Source: Isotricha intestinalis
Taxonomy: Eukaryota; Ciliophora; Litostomatea; Vestibuliferida; Isotrichidae
Direction of reading: 5' to 3'
Length of the DNA: 49,314 bases
Assembly: GCA_023807065.1 (NCBI GenBank)
Contig: JAJJLU010003581.1
Span: 1-49,314 of the forward strand
Each line of letters begins with the position of its first letter. Positions within the stretch are counted from its first letter, which is position 1. Positions 27,385 through 37,804 of the stretch are shown here, piece after piece. Position numbers and translations under genes: made by a program. Under the pieces are notes generated by a model that was not told the origin of the DNA, did no database searches, and worked only from the letters and a program-made list of their open reading frames with translations.

Positions 27385-28857
27385 ATGGGGATTACAATAT
27401 TTAAAGAACCATATTGTTGTAATAGAAATAATGCTATATTGTTAACTCATAATATAAATAATGATGATATTAAATCTAATAATATTAATAAAATAATATA
27501 TGAAGATAATATAGATAATAAATATAAAGAAATAAATAAAAATACTAATAAAGTTTTATTAAAAACTGGGATTTTAGATTATTATACAATAGAAAAAAAA
27601 GAAAAAACAAATGAAGATTTTATATGTATAAATGGTTATCATAATAACAATAATTTTTTTTATTATTTAAAAAAAGTGAAATTTATTCAAAAAAAATATA
27701 AAGAATATTATAAAAGAAAATTAAAGAAAAAACAAAATAAAAATAATAATTATGACAAAAATCTTAAAGAAAGTACAGTAATTGAACAAGAAAATAATTT
27801 ATATTTAACAATAAGAACAAATAAATTAACAGAATTAAATTTATTTAAAAAATTGAAAGATTCAACGATAGAAACAGTTCCGTTTAATTTAAAATCCAAA
27901 AAAAATGTAAAATATACATATTATGGAAAATTAATAACTAAAAAAATAGAATATTCCCCACAAATAAATGAATTAAAAAGTAAATTTTATAAAAGAAAAG
28001 AGAGCAGTGAAAAATTAATTAATATAAAACAAGGATATGGAAAAATAAAATATAAAGATAAAAGTGAATTTGAAGGAATATTTAAAAATAATAAAGCGAA
28101 TGGAATAGGTAAATATATAGATAATATAAATATAAAATATATAGGAGAATATAAAAATAATGAACCAAAGGGATATGGAATATATAATAATAATGAAAAT
28201 GAATTAGAAGGAATTTATAATGGAAATTTTATGGAAGGAATTGGAATAGAAAGAAATAATGATGGAACTTATTATGAAGGTGAATTTAATTTAAGTGAAA
28301 AAAATGGTATTGGAACTTTTAAATGGAGAGATGGTACAATTTATCAAGGAAATTTTATTAATAATGAAATGACTGGTTATGGAATTATTGAATATAATGA
28401 TGGAAAATTATATCAAGGAAGTTTAATTAATGGTTCTATGAATGGTTATGGAGAATTTTATTGGAAAGGAAATAAAAGATATAATGGTTATTATAAAGAT
28501 GATAAAAGATGTGGATTTGGAATTTTCATTTGGGATTTTGATCCTATTGAAGCTTATATTGGTTTTTTTAATAATGGATTATTTGATGGGGTTGGAATGA
28601 AAATCAGTGGTAATAAAGTTAAATATGGAATTTTTAAAAAACAAGAAATTGAACAATGGTTAAAAGGACCTTGGGAATTTGAATATCATATTTTTGAAAA
28701 AGAAAATCTAAAATATATGAATATTTTCCAAATGAAACACAATAAACTTTTTGAATACATTTTAAATTTTTCCAACAATGAAATTCATTATACTAATGAT
28801 GAAAATAAACAAGAAAATTATAAAAGATTTGAGCCTTTAAGTAAGAATCAAATTTAA
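27385..28857 (+). CDS. MORN-repeat protein with potential N-terminal lipidation
   Basis: A 490-residue protein. The start MGITIFKEPYCC places Gly at position 2 and a Cys pair at 11-12, a plausible myristoyl/palmitoyl membrane anchor. At about 90-115 a basic IQ-like helix (KVKFIQKKYKEYYKRKLKKK) could bind calmodulin. Residues about 215-425 carry eight or so MORN repeats, for example YEGEFNLSEKNGIGTFKW, YQGNFINNEMTGYGIIEY, YQGSLINGSMNGYGEFYW and YNGYYKDDKRCGFGIFIW. MORN proteins commonly sit at the cortex, basal bodies or other membrane-cytoskeleton junctions in protists. The C-terminal 60 residues (PWEFEYHIFEKENLKY...) form a separate unrecognised piece. Lipidation is an inference from the N-terminus. 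Stop is TAA. Confidence 0.92.
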   Translation: MGITIFKEPYCCNRNNAILLTHNINNDDIKSNNINKIIYEDNIDNKYKEINKNTNKVLLKTGILDYYTIEKKEKTNEDFICINGYHNNNNFFYYLKKVKFIQKKYKEYYKRKLKKKQNKNNNYDKNLKESTVIEQENNLYLTIRTNKLTELNLFKKLKDSTIETVPFNLKSKKNVKYTYYGKLITKKIEYSPQINELKSKFYKRKESSEKLINIKQGYGKIKYKDKSEFEGIFKNNKANGIGKYIDNINIKYIGEYKNNEPKGYGIYNNNENELEGIYNGNFMEGIGIERNNDGTYYEGEFNLSEKNGIGTFKWRDGTIYQGNFINNEMTGYGIIEYNDGKLYQGSLINGSMNGYGEFYWKGNKRYNGYYKDDKRCGFGIFIWDFDPIEAYIGFFNNGLFDGVGMKISGNKVKYGIFKKQEIEQWLKGPWEFEYHIFEKENLKYMNIFQMKHNKLFEYILNFSNNEIHYTNDENKQENYKRFEPLSKNQI

Positions 28858-29001
28858 ATATAAATAAATAATATATTTTTCAGTATATTTTATAAAGGTG
28901 TTATATAAATTTATTTATATTTTTTAATTTCAATAATTTACACAAAATTTCTTGTTTTCTAAAATATTAATAAAGTTTTATTATAAAAAAAATTTAAATA
29001 A

Positions 29002-29736
29002 ATGAATCAATTTAACAAAAATTTAAACCAAGAAAATTTTGATAACTTTCGAAAAAATACATGTAAAAATTATATAAATATCTTAGGAATTTGTTTTTTT
29101 GGTTTATTAATTTCTATAATTATTTCTTTACAAAAAAAAATATTTGATTTAAAGAATAAATATAATGAATTAGATGATATATTTCATGAATTATACAATA
29201 AAAATAAAGAGTTAATATTATCCGATTCAAAGATAATAAATAAAAATATAAAATATTTATTATTTCTAAAAACTTGGATAAACCCAAATAAAAAATTATT
29301 TTCAAAATTAATATATAGATTATCAGAAGATGGAGAAAGCATAAAGATATTTCATAAGAAATGTGATAATAAAACTCAAACATTAATATTAATTGAATCA
29401 TTAAATGGAGAAAAATTTGGAGGATATACAACTTGTACTTGGGATGGAAATATGATTGATAAAAATGATAATAAAACTTTTTTATTTAATTTAAATAAAA
29501 ATGTAAAATTCGAAAAGAGATATAATGTTTTTAATAATAGAGATATATATGCTTATAACAATATAGGACCTTATTTTGGTTTAAGAGATTTATTTTTTTA
29601 TCCTTCTATGAAATTTTGTAATTCTTTTCAATCTGCTCAATTTTCTTTTTTAAATGATATTAATGATTTAACTAATCATAAAAATGAAATATTTGAAATA
29701 AAAGAAGTAGAAATTTATAAAATAAATTTTGAATAA
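29002..29736 (+). CDS. Membrane-anchored TLDc-domain protein
   Basis: A 244-residue protein. A hydrophobic helix at about residues 29-46 (ILGICFFGLLISIIISLQ) is followed by a short coiled coil (KNKYNELDDIFHELYNKNKE) and a TLDc domain from about 95 to the end. TLDc landmarks are KLIYRLSEDGESIKIFHKKC, TLILIESLNGEKFGGYTTCT, TFLFNLN, the GPYFGLRDLFFY segment and the terminal EIKEVEIYKI strand. TLDc proteins regulate V-ATPase and oxidative-stress responses in other eukaryotes (OXR1, NCOA7, TLDC1 families). A single-pass membrane anchor is unusual for the family but the domain itself looks intact. It lies 55 bp upstream of the next plus-strand gene. Stop is TAA. Confidence 0.87.
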   Translation: MNQFNKNLNQENFDNFRKNTCKNYINILGICFFGLLISIIISLQKKIFDLKNKYNELDDIFHELYNKNKELILSDSKIINKNIKYLLFLKTWINPNKKLFSKLIYRLSEDGESIKIFHKKCDNKTQTLILIESLNGEKFGGYTTCTWDGNMIDKNDNKTFLFNLNKNVKFEKRYNVFNNRDIYAYNNIGPYFGLRDLFFYPSMKFCNSFQSAQFSFLNDINDLTNHKNEIFEIKEVEIYKINFE

Positions 29737-29791
29737 AAATATTATTATTTAAAAAATTATATTTTTTCCTTAAAAAAATAATAAAAAAATA

Positions 29792-31381
29792 ATGTCAAGA
29801 AATATTAAAAAATTTGAATTAAAGCCAGCAAAAACAATAAATTTAAAAGGTGATTTTAAAACATTATTAAAAGAAAAAGCTTTAACAGAATTAGAATCAT
29901 CATCCCAAAGAAAGAGTATAAAAAGATTTTCATCTCAAAAAATAGATTTAAATTCATTTGGAGTGAAAAAATTAAATATTAAACCAAAAGTTGAATTACC
30001 AAGAGTGAAACAAATACCAATAATAAGAAAAGTAATATATAATAAATATTCTCCTTTAACTACAATTTATGCAGAAATTAATAGATCAAAAAAAGAAATA
30101 AATAGTTATATAAAAGAAGGGAAAAAAGTATGTTCTTCATTAGAAAAAGAAAAAAATAAAACAATTATTAGATTAGATTTTTCTCCTTTAAAAACTCATT
30201 CTAAATCAAAAACATTATTAACACAATCAACTTTATTTGAAAGTCCTCAAATGAATAAAACTAAATCAATAGTATCAAATAATGATAAAGTAAAAAAAAT
30301 AAAAATTGAAAAATTAAATATAAAAAATGATAATAAAGAAGAAGAAGAACATTTAAGTAGAAGAAGTTCAATTTCAACAAGAGCAAAATATAAAACTATT
30401 GAAGTTAATAAAGGAAGATTTAAAACTTATTTTATTTCTTATATTCCAAAATGGCATTTAAAAAATCATTTAATAAATATTAAAGCATCTAAAGAAGTTA
30501 TTGAATCAATAGATTTTCAAAAAAATATTTTTACTGATGAAATTCTTATTTTATTAGATAATTTAAGTGATTATAAAAAGAAGTATATTATAAATGAAGG
30601 TTTATTTTATTATTTCTATAATACTTCACTTAAAAATCAAAGAACAATAAATAAATTATTAGAAGAAACTATTGGATTATTAATTGAAATTTGTTATTTA
30701 TTATTAAATGAATATTCTAAAAATTTAGATAAATTTATTGAAAATATTCAACAAAGACCAAATATTAATGAAGAAAAATATGTTGATAATGAAAATGAAG
30801 AATTTAAAATAAATATTAAAAAATTTGTTGATTGTTCAAATTTTATTAAAGTTTGTTTTGATTCTTATGAAAATATTTTATTATATGATAAAGAATGTTT
30901 ATTAACCACAAAACAATTTTATAAACTTATGCAATATTTACAAAGAGCAAGATATAATACAGGGCAATTAAAATATTTAACAAAATCTATTTTTATGAAT
31001 TTTAATAATGATGATAAAATTGTAAATCGTTTTTTAAAAGAAATGAAAATATATCGAAATAAGAAAAAAAATATTGATTATAATATAAAAATAAATGATG
31101 ATGTTGAAGAAAATTTAGATTTTTATAATTATAAACCTCTTATTTTAAAAGAAACAGAAGAACAAAATAAATTAAAAAGAATTAATATTGCTTTGGAAAA
31201 AGATTTTTCTCAAGTTAAAAGACATTATCATCCTAAACATCTTAATTTTAATTCTAAATTAGTTAATGATCTTTTAAAATATGCAACAAGTAATTTTCGC
31301 TCTCAAATTTTAAGTGAAAGAATTATTCAAAGATTTAAAAAAAGAGAAAGAGAAGAAAATTTAAATTTAAATGTTGAATAA
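29792..31381 (+). CDS. Unknown basic, helical protein (possible cytoskeletal protein)
   Basis: A 529-residue protein that I do not recognise. Residues 1-200 are basic and Ser-rich, with likely phosphorylation-type clusters (SSQRKSIKRFSSQK, SRRSSISTR). Residues about 210-420 look globular and helical (FKTYFISYIPKWHLKNHLIN, INEGLFYYFYNTSLKNQRTI, LLEETIGLLIEICYLLLNEY). The C-terminus contains RHYHPKHLNFNSKLVNDLLK and a basic tail (RIIQRFKKREREEN). The overall design resembles axoneme or cortex proteins of ciliates, but no motif proves it. It starts 55 bp after the TLDc gene on the same strand. Stop is TAA. Confidence 0.75.
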   Translation: MSRNIKKFELKPAKTINLKGDFKTLLKEKALTELESSSQRKSIKRFSSQKIDLNSFGVKKLNIKPKVELPRVKQIPIIRKVIYNKYSPLTTIYAEINRSKKEINSYIKEGKKVCSSLEKEKNKTIIRLDFSPLKTHSKSKTLLTQSTLFESPQMNKTKSIVSNNDKVKKIKIEKLNIKNDNKEEEEHLSRRSSISTRAKYKTIEVNKGRFKTYFISYIPKWHLKNHLINIKASKEVIESIDFQKNIFTDEILILLDNLSDYKKKYIINEGLFYYFYNTSLKNQRTINKLLEETIGLLIEICYLLLNEYSKNLDKFIENIQQRPNINEEKYVDNENEEFKINIKKFVDCSNFIKVCFDSYENILLYDKECLLTTKQFYKLMQYLQRARYNTGQLKYLTKSIFMNFNNDDKIVNRFLKEMKIYRNKKKNIDYNIKINDDVEENLDFYNYKPLILKETEEQNKLKRINIALEKDFSQVKRHYHPKHLNFNSKLVNDLLKYATSNFRSQILSERIIQRFKKREREENLNLNVE

Positions 31382-31485
31382 TTTTTTACTTTTGATATAT
31401 TTAATAAAAATATTATAAATAAAAAAATAAAACATTTATAAAGAAATGAATATTATTTTTTTGTATAAAATTAAAAAAATTAATA

Positions 31486-33309
31486 TTATTTTTTATCTGA
31501 TGATAAAGATTGAATTTCAATATATTTTTTTATTCCACTTGTATTTCCTTCAGAAATATTTTTATTATTCACATCATTATTATCTTTATTTTTTTCTTTT
31601 TTAATTTTCTCCATTAATAATTCTTTTTCAATTAATTTATTTTGATTAATTTCTTCTTCATTTATATTTAAATTCAAAGTTAAAGGTTTTTCAATATTTT
31701 TTTGATTATTATTTTCAATTTTTATTTCTTTTTCTCCATTATTACTTATCACTTTTATAGGTTCTTCTTTTTTTAAATTTTCTTTTTTTTTATTATCTAA
31801 ATATTTAATATTATTTTCATTATTAACTTTATCCCAATTTATTATTTGTTTCTTTTTATTTTTTTCTTCTTTTTCTTTTTTTTCTTTTTCAATTCTCTCT
31901 TTTATTTTTGCATATTCTTTAAAATATAATCGATTTATTATCTCTTTAGAATCAATATTTTTATTTTTATTTACTGAATTTTTTTTCATTTCTTCTAATT
32001 CTTTTTTTTCTTCATCTTCTTTCTTTTTCAATAAATTTTTTTTAGCTTCAATAGATTTTGCTCTTCTTTCACTAAAAGGAATATTAATTAAATATTTATC
32101 ATTTTTAAAAAATTTAGGAGAAAAAGAATATTTTTCATATTCTTTTCTTTCATTTTCAATTTCTCTTTCTTTATAATAAAAAGCATCATTATATAATTTT
32201 TTATAATAATTTGAATTAGAAACTTTATTTTCTTTATAATTAAAATTATTATCTTCAATATTTAAATATTTATTCTTTAATTTATTAAAATTATTTTTCC
32301 TTATTTTTGCATCATTATGTAATATAATATATCTTGGTTTTATGTCTTCTTCTTTTTTTTTATAATTTTTATTTGTTTTAGGATAAAATGTACAATCTCT
32401 TTCTATATCATTTACTTTTTTCATTTTCAAATTTAATATTTTATCATTTACTCTATTTATATGATTTACTTCATTTATTAAAAAATTATATTTTGTTGAA
32501 TCAATTGAACTATTATTATATGAATTATTATATATTATAGTATCATAATTATTATTTTTAAAATTTATTTCTGATTTTGGAGAAAAATTGTAATTATTAC
32601 TATTATTTACTGAATTATATTGTCTGTTTTGTTTTGTTTTTGATTTATATATTTTATTTTGATTTTGATAATTTAAATTTATTGGTTGTTTCTTTTTTTG
32701 AAATTGATTATAAATTTCATTAAATCCTCCATAATATGAATATGATTTAACTGGTTTTTTATCATAATATGGCTTAAAATTTTTATTTATTTTTGGAATA
32801 AAGGTACATTCTTTTTCATCATTTAATGAATAATTTTGTATTATGTTTATTGAATTTTTTAAAGAATCTTTTTTTACTTCTTCTGTATTATTTATTTTTG
32901 GAGTCTTTAATTTATTTAAATTTTTATTTCTTGTTAAATTTCTTTTTTTAATATTTTCTTTACTCCTTATTAAATTAAATAAAAAATTTGTTAATATATT
33001 TTTTAAATTCAGATAAAAGACAGTTTTAATTATTTTTATTGATTTATACTTGGATATTAATTTATTATTATTAAATGCATTAATTGTTCTTTTTGAATAT
33101 TCATATAATAACTTTTCATTTTTTGAAATAAATGTCATAAAAGTAAATAAGGAATTTATTAAAATATCATTTTTATTTTTGAAACTTTTTTTTCTGGAAA
33201 TTTCAGAAAATATATTTAAAAATATATTAACATTATTATGATCAATTAAACCAATATCATTAAAATATTCACAAATTTTCATTGAACTTAATTCATTTTT
33301 CCTATTCAT
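31486..33309 (-). CDS. Asn/Lys-rich protein with 'CTFxPK' repeats
   Basis: A 607-residue protein. The N-terminal 125 residues are helical (SSMKICEYFNDIGLIDHNNV, LLYEYSKRTINAF...). Dispersed short repeats follow: KECTFIPKINKNFKPY, RDCTFYPKTNKNYKKK and KYSFSPKFFKNDKY. This (E/D)CTFxPKxN motif recurs in many large ciliate and other protist proteins of the cytoskeleton. The C-terminal third is a charged coiled coil (AKIKERIEKEKKEKEEKNKK). Function is unknown; a cytoskeletal scaffold is a reasonable inference. The low-complexity linkers are strongly Asn-rich, as expected from AAT codons in this genome. Stop is TAA. Confidence 0.8.
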   Translation of the reverse strand: MNRKNELSSMKICEYFNDIGLIDHNNVNIFLNIFSEISRKKSFKNKNDILINSLFTFMTFISKNEKLLYEYSKRTINAFNNNKLISKYKSIKIIKTVFYLNLKNILTNFLFNLIRSKENIKKRNLTRNKNLNKLKTPKINNTEEVKKDSLKNSINIIQNYSLNDEKECTFIPKINKNFKPYYDKKPVKSYSYYGGFNEIYNQFQKKKQPINLNYQNQNKIYKSKTKQNRQYNSVNNSNNYNFSPKSEINFKNNNYDTIIYNNSYNNSSIDSTKYNFLINEVNHINRVNDKILNLKMKKVNDIERDCTFYPKTNKNYKKKEEDIKPRYIILHNDAKIRKNNFNKLKNKYLNIEDNNFNYKENKVSNSNYYKKLYNDAFYYKEREIENERKEYEKYSFSPKFFKNDKYLINIPFSERRAKSIEAKKNLLKKKEDEEKKELEEMKKNSVNKNKNIDSKEIINRLYFKEYAKIKERIEKEKKEKEEKNKKKQIINWDKVNNENNIKYLDNKKKENLKKEEPIKVISNNGEKEIKIENNNQKNIEKPLTLNLNINEEEINQNKLIEKELLMEKIKKEKNKDNNDVNNKNISEGNTSGIKKYIEIQSLSSDKK

Positions 33310-33660
33310 TTATATTAATAATTATTAAGTAAAACAAATAAATAATAAAATGAATTTGAAAATAATAAATAAAATAAAATATAATAAAATAAATTTACAT
33401 ATAATTTTTTTATTAATAAATTACAATATATATGTTTCAAAGTATTATTATTAGAATCAATTTTATTAATCATATTTTTTAATTTCTTTATATACAATTA
33501 TTGATTTTTCATTTTATTTGTTTTTAATTATATTTATTTCCAATTCTTTACCATACTTAAATAATTTAACATTTTTCTTTCAGGAAATTTTTTAAGGAAA
33601 AAAATATAAAAATTTTAAATTATTTCCATTTATTCTCTTTAATTTAGAAATATTAATAAA
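33310..33660. other. Divergent intergenic region, nothing identified
   Basis: 351 bases of A/T-rich sequence between divergent genes. The short minus-strand frame inside it is hydrophobic low-complexity sequence without features, so it is treated as non-coding. Confidence 0.5.
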
Positions 33661-35667
33661 ATGAGGGTAATAGCAAAAAATCCTTTTTTATTGAAACCAA
33701 ATAAAACTTCTTTTTATAATTTATTTAAAAATGCTATTAAAAAAAATTCAGATGAAATTAAAAGAAACACAAAGAAATTAGTACTTAGTTCTGATAATTA
33801 TGAAAAATATTTTAAATCATATAATAAAATATATAAAACAAATGTATTTCATTCTCCTAATAAAAGTGAAACAGAAAACACAAACAATCATTTAAAAAGT
33901 AATTCTAATGAAACAAATCAAAAAATTTCAAAAAAAAAAGAAATTATATTAAAAAAATTTAATCTTACTTTTTTTAAAGATAAAAAATTAACTTTTCAAA
34001 ATTTAAGAACTGATCATTCAAGTATTAAATTAATATCAAATATTGTTTTTTTTGACGAAATATATTATAAATTAATATATGAAGAAAAAGAAATTTTTAC
34101 AAGATTAAATAATAAATTAAATAGTAAATATCAAAATTTGATAAATGAAAGAATAAATTATTTAAAATATAATGAAAATATGAATTTTACAGATGAATTA
34201 AATAAAAATTATCAAAATGAGGAAAATTTATTTAACATTACTTTAAAATCAATAAAAATAACTTTTCAAAATATAACAGATAGAAAAAAAAAAATGATAA
34301 AATTGACTCTTCCATTTACTTATCTTCCTTTATATTACTTCAAAAATTTTTCTATATTTAGATATATACTTTTAAGTTTAATTGAATTTGATGAAAATTA
34401 TGAAAATATTAAATTAAATGAAAATAATTTAATTTCTTTTTTAAAACATTCTTCTCTTTTCAAAAAAAAAAGTAATTTCAAACATTTAACAATAAAAACT
34501 AATTTTTCACCAGAAGAAAATGAAGAAAAAAAAGAAGAATTAAATGATTTAATAGGAGATATTTATTATTTTATTTGGAATACAAAAAAATATACTTTTA
34601 AAGTTCAAATTTTTCTTCCTCAAGTTGAAATCCTTTTTTTAAATATTAAAGTTTTAATTTCTTTATTTATTCATAGAGATTTAATATTATTTTTATTAAG
34701 TATTAACTTTTTAAATTGGGATTTTTATATTCTTAAATATCTTATCGGTTATAAAAAATTTAGATATTATTATGTAAAAAATCAATCAAAAATAAAGTTA
34801 AGAATTTCTCGAATTGAAAATTTTAGTCAATATATAATTCAACCTAAAATTATTAATTATATTGATAAATTAAATTTACAAAATACTTTCTTTTATTTTA
34901 ATACTGATGAAAATAATTATAATAGTATTCATATTATTTATTCTTTTAAATTAGTAGTTAAAAAATATCAAAAAAAATTTGTTTTTCCTTTTTCTTTTCA
35001 TCAATCAAAAATTATATCAATTATTTCAAATGTTCAAAATTTAAATAATTTTTTTTTTAAAATTTTAAATATACATAAAGAATTAGAAACAGTAACATTA
35101 GAGTATCCTTATTTTTCTTTTTTTAATGAGAAAGATTTTAGAAAATATTTTCATAAAGAAGATAAAAATTTATTAAATAATGATATGAATAATAATTCAG
35201 ATAATTCATCAAAAAAAATAAAATCTTCAAAATCAATAATATTAATAAAAGATTTATCATTTTTAAAAAATGAAACAAATGATCTTCAAAAATCAAATTT
35301 AACAATGTTTAATCCAATAATTGATAAAAAACAAATAATAATGAATGAAATTGAAAATATAAATCAAATTTATGAAATCAAGATTCAAAATTTTTATAAA
35401 ATATTTGATTTTCCAAAAGAAGAAATTCCTCAATTTGTAATGAAAAATTATTCTTCAATTGTAGAAATAAAAAATAACGAAAAAGAAGAATTAAATATAA
35501 AATTAAGAAAAACACCTCAAAAAAAAAATATAAATTTTGATCAAGATAAAATTATAACTTATCCTAAAATTAAAGTAAATTCTGGAACAAATATTCATTT
35601 TAAATCTCCTGATTTTAGAAGTAATAAATTAAGTTTAAAAAAAAATGAACCAAAAAAATATAAATGA
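33661..35667 (+). CDS. Unknown 668-residue protein ending in TGA
   Basis: I do not recognise this protein. It begins MRVIAKNPFLLKPNKTSFYN, has a charged linker to about residue 115, and a large region of mixed aromatic and basic residues (ITDRKKKMIKLTLPFTYLPL, FFLNIKVLISLFIHRDLILF-like stretches) that may be globular or membrane-associated. At about 540-560 a Ser/Asn/Lys cluster and then IYEIKIQNFYKIFDFPKEEI precede a basic tail. It is the one intact gene here that I saw terminating with TGA (PKKYK-stop at 35665-35667). That argues against TGA being reassigned, provided the end is correct, since no obvious coding continues beyond it. Confidence 0.72.
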   Translation: MRVIAKNPFLLKPNKTSFYNLFKNAIKKNSDEIKRNTKKLVLSSDNYEKYFKSYNKIYKTNVFHSPNKSETENTNNHLKSNSNETNQKISKKKEIILKKFNLTFFKDKKLTFQNLRTDHSSIKLISNIVFFDEIYYKLIYEEKEIFTRLNNKLNSKYQNLINERINYLKYNENMNFTDELNKNYQNEENLFNITLKSIKITFQNITDRKKKMIKLTLPFTYLPLYYFKNFSIFRYILLSLIEFDENYENIKLNENNLISFLKHSSLFKKKSNFKHLTIKTNFSPEENEEKKEELNDLIGDIYYFIWNTKKYTFKVQIFLPQVEILFLNIKVLISLFIHRDLILFLLSINFLNWDFYILKYLIGYKKFRYYYVKNQSKIKLRISRIENFSQYIIQPKIINYIDKLNLQNTFFYFNTDENNYNSIHIIYSFKLVVKKYQKKFVFPFSFHQSKIISIISNVQNLNNFFFKILNIHKELETVTLEYPYFSFFNEKDFRKYFHKEDKNLLNNDMNNNSDNSSKKIKSSKSIILIKDLSFLKNETNDLQKSNLTMFNPIIDKKQIIMNEIENINQIYEIKIQNFYKIFDFPKEEIPQFVMKNYSSIVEIKNNEKEELNIKLRKTPQKKNINFDQDKIITYPKIKVNSGTNIHFKSPDFRSNKLSLKKNEPKKYK

Positions 35668-35756
35668 GAGGTTTATAAAACTAAATTATAAATGATAAAT
35701 CTTTTAAATTTAATTGTAAAAATAATTTAAATCTAATAAGTAATTAGATTATCTTT

Positions 35757-37397
35757 TTAATTTTTTTTATTAATATCATTAGAAATATAATGATTTAATA
35801 CTAAAGGAATTAATAAATCTATACTCATAAATTTATGATAAATTTTAGTATATACTCTATACAACTGATAAGTTTGATTATTTTCAATAGAACAAAAAGG
35901 AAATAGATAATATTGAAAATAAAAACATAAACTTTTTTTTTTATTTAATTTAAAATTTTGAATGTCATTCATTTTTTGAATTTTTGACGAACTACTTGAA
36001 CTTCTTATACTATTATCATTATTATTAATATTATTCATATTATTATTTTTATTATTTATAATATTAATGTTACTATTACTATTATTATTAATATTATTAC
36101 TATTATTATTTTTAATATCTTTATTATCACTATTATTTTTTTTATTATTAATCAAATTTTTGTTAAAGAAATTTGTATCTTTTATAACATAATTATTCAT
36201 TTTAGATAAAGATTTAATTTTATAAATTAAAACTGCAGTAGAACCTTTAAGTTGTTTATTTTTTTTTTTATTATTATAATCAAATTTTCTCCTAGTAATC
36301 ATTCTGTGAAAATTATGTGACATTAAAGAATTACATAATTCAAGAGAAAAAGTCTTTTTAGAAAAATAATAAGAAATAAAATTAAAAATAGAAACAACAA
36401 TATCTTTCCAACCTCCAATTATTCCAAATACATCAATTAATTTTAAATAAGTTCTTAGATATTCAGTTTCAATTTCAACACAAGAAAAATTAATTTCAAT
36501 TAAAGTTTGAGAAGAATAAAAACTTTGTGATTCTTTATTAACAAAATCCATTAAAGTATATTGATATCGAAATAAATCAATTTTTTTAATTTCATCAAAG
36601 AAAAATCCTTTATCACTAATATATTTTTCCTTAGAAAAAAAATAATAATATCTTTTAACATTACCAGTTGAAACAGCAAAAACATCAGATTGTAAAAAAT
36701 ATAAAACAGGATTAGAAATATTTTCATGATTAATAAAATTACTTAAATAAATTAATGAAACAAAAGAATTTTCTAAAAAATCATTTATTTCTTTTTCACT
36801 TTTACAATTATTATATTTTGAATCATTTTCACATTTAATTAAATGCATTTCTAAAATATCATAACCTTTAATTTGATCCCCATATCTTCCTCTAAAAGTT
36901 AAATTTTGTCCTGATTTTGGACATAAATATTTTTCATAATCATAATTTAAAAATAAAGATTTGTAATTTTTAAAATGATTTAAATTACATTCTTCTAATT
37001 CAATAGAATATGAAGTTCTATTTAATACCGTAAAATTATTTTCATTTTTAATTGGAATATGAATATTTCTATCAAGTATTATTTTTAATATTCTTGGATC
37101 TAATTTTTGTGATATTCCATATTTAATTATACCAAACATAAAAGGATTATTCTCAAAATTTAATTCTGGAAGTTTTTCTCTATTCATTGTTGTTGTTATT
37201 ACTGAATATGAATTATTTATAAATATTTTTATTGTGTATCTTATAATTATTGTTATTATAAAAAAAAAGGAAATTAAAGAAAAAAATAATCCATATGGTG
37301 TGGAATATGATGATTCACTTTGATATCTTAATGGAAATTTGTAACCATAAATGTCAAATTTTTTTAAATGAAAATATAATTTAGAACAATATTTCAT
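35757..37397 (-). CDS. Two-pass membrane protein of ciliate-like type with N-rich cytosolic tail
   Basis: A 546-residue protein. The N-terminus (KFDIYGYKFPLRYQSESSYS, then TPYGLFFSLISFFFI) resembles a family of ciliate transmembrane proteins I recall with a 'D.FG..i.L.Y......y.T..G' start just before the first helix. Helix 1 lies at about residues 34-55. A large extracytosolic region with Cys residues follows (ELEECNLNHFK, YEKYLCPKSGQN, LIKCENDSKYNNCK). A second hydrophobic segment lies at about 325-345 (LIDVFGIIGGWKDIVVSIFN). The cytosolic tail contains a long Asn-rich tract at about 405-470. Function is unknown; a receptor or channel-like role would be speculation. Stop is TAA. Confidence 0.8.
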   Translation of the reverse strand: MKYCSKLYFHLKKFDIYGYKFPLRYQSESSYSTPYGLFFSLISFFFIITIIIRYTIKIFINNSYSVITTTMNREKLPELNFENNPFMFGIIKYGISQKLDPRILKIILDRNIHIPIKNENNFTVLNRTSYSIELEECNLNHFKNYKSLFLNYDYEKYLCPKSGQNLTFRGRYGDQIKGYDILEMHLIKCENDSKYNNCKSEKEINDFLENSFVSLIYLSNFINHENISNPVLYFLQSDVFAVSTGNVKRYYYFFSKEKYISDKGFFFDEIKKIDLFRYQYTLMDFVNKESQSFYSSQTLIEINFSCVEIETEYLRTYLKLIDVFGIIGGWKDIVVSIFNFISYYFSKKTFSLELCNSLMSHNFHRMITRRKFDYNNKKKNKQLKGSTAVLIYKIKSLSKMNNYVIKDTNFFNKNLINNKKNNSDNKDIKNNNSNNINNNSNSNINIINNKNNNMNNINNNDNSIRSSSSSSKIQKMNDIQNFKLNKKKSLCFYFQYYLFPFCSIENNQTYQLYRVYTKIYHKFMSIDLLIPLVLNHYISNDINKKN

Positions 37398-37804
37398 TTA
37401 TTTTTTCAATTATTTTTTAATAGATTCAAATTTATAATTAAAAAGTTTAATAATTATAAATAATTTAAAATTTTCTTAATCTTTTTAGTTGAATAATAAT
37501 TAAAGTATATGATAATTTAATTAAATATGTAATAAATATGAATTTGGTTTAAAATTTAATGATTTTAAATAGAATAGATTCTGATTTTAATAATAATTAA
37601 AATACTAAAAATATAGTCACAATATTAAATAAAAAAATATATATTATATCACTTTGAAGGATAAAATGTATAAAATTCATAAAAAAATTAAATAAATATA
37701 TATTTTATATATATTTTAAATAAAATAAATCAAAAACATTTAAAAATTAATTATTTAAATTTTTCTTAGTGTATAAATATTATTTGTTTTTAAATAATTC
37801 TAAT
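37398..37804. other. Divergent intergenic region, nothing identified
   Basis: About 400 bases, almost entirely A/T, between divergent genes. It includes the non-ATG upstream extension of the next gene (37769-37804), which I treat as leader. No element was recognised. Confidence 0.5.
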
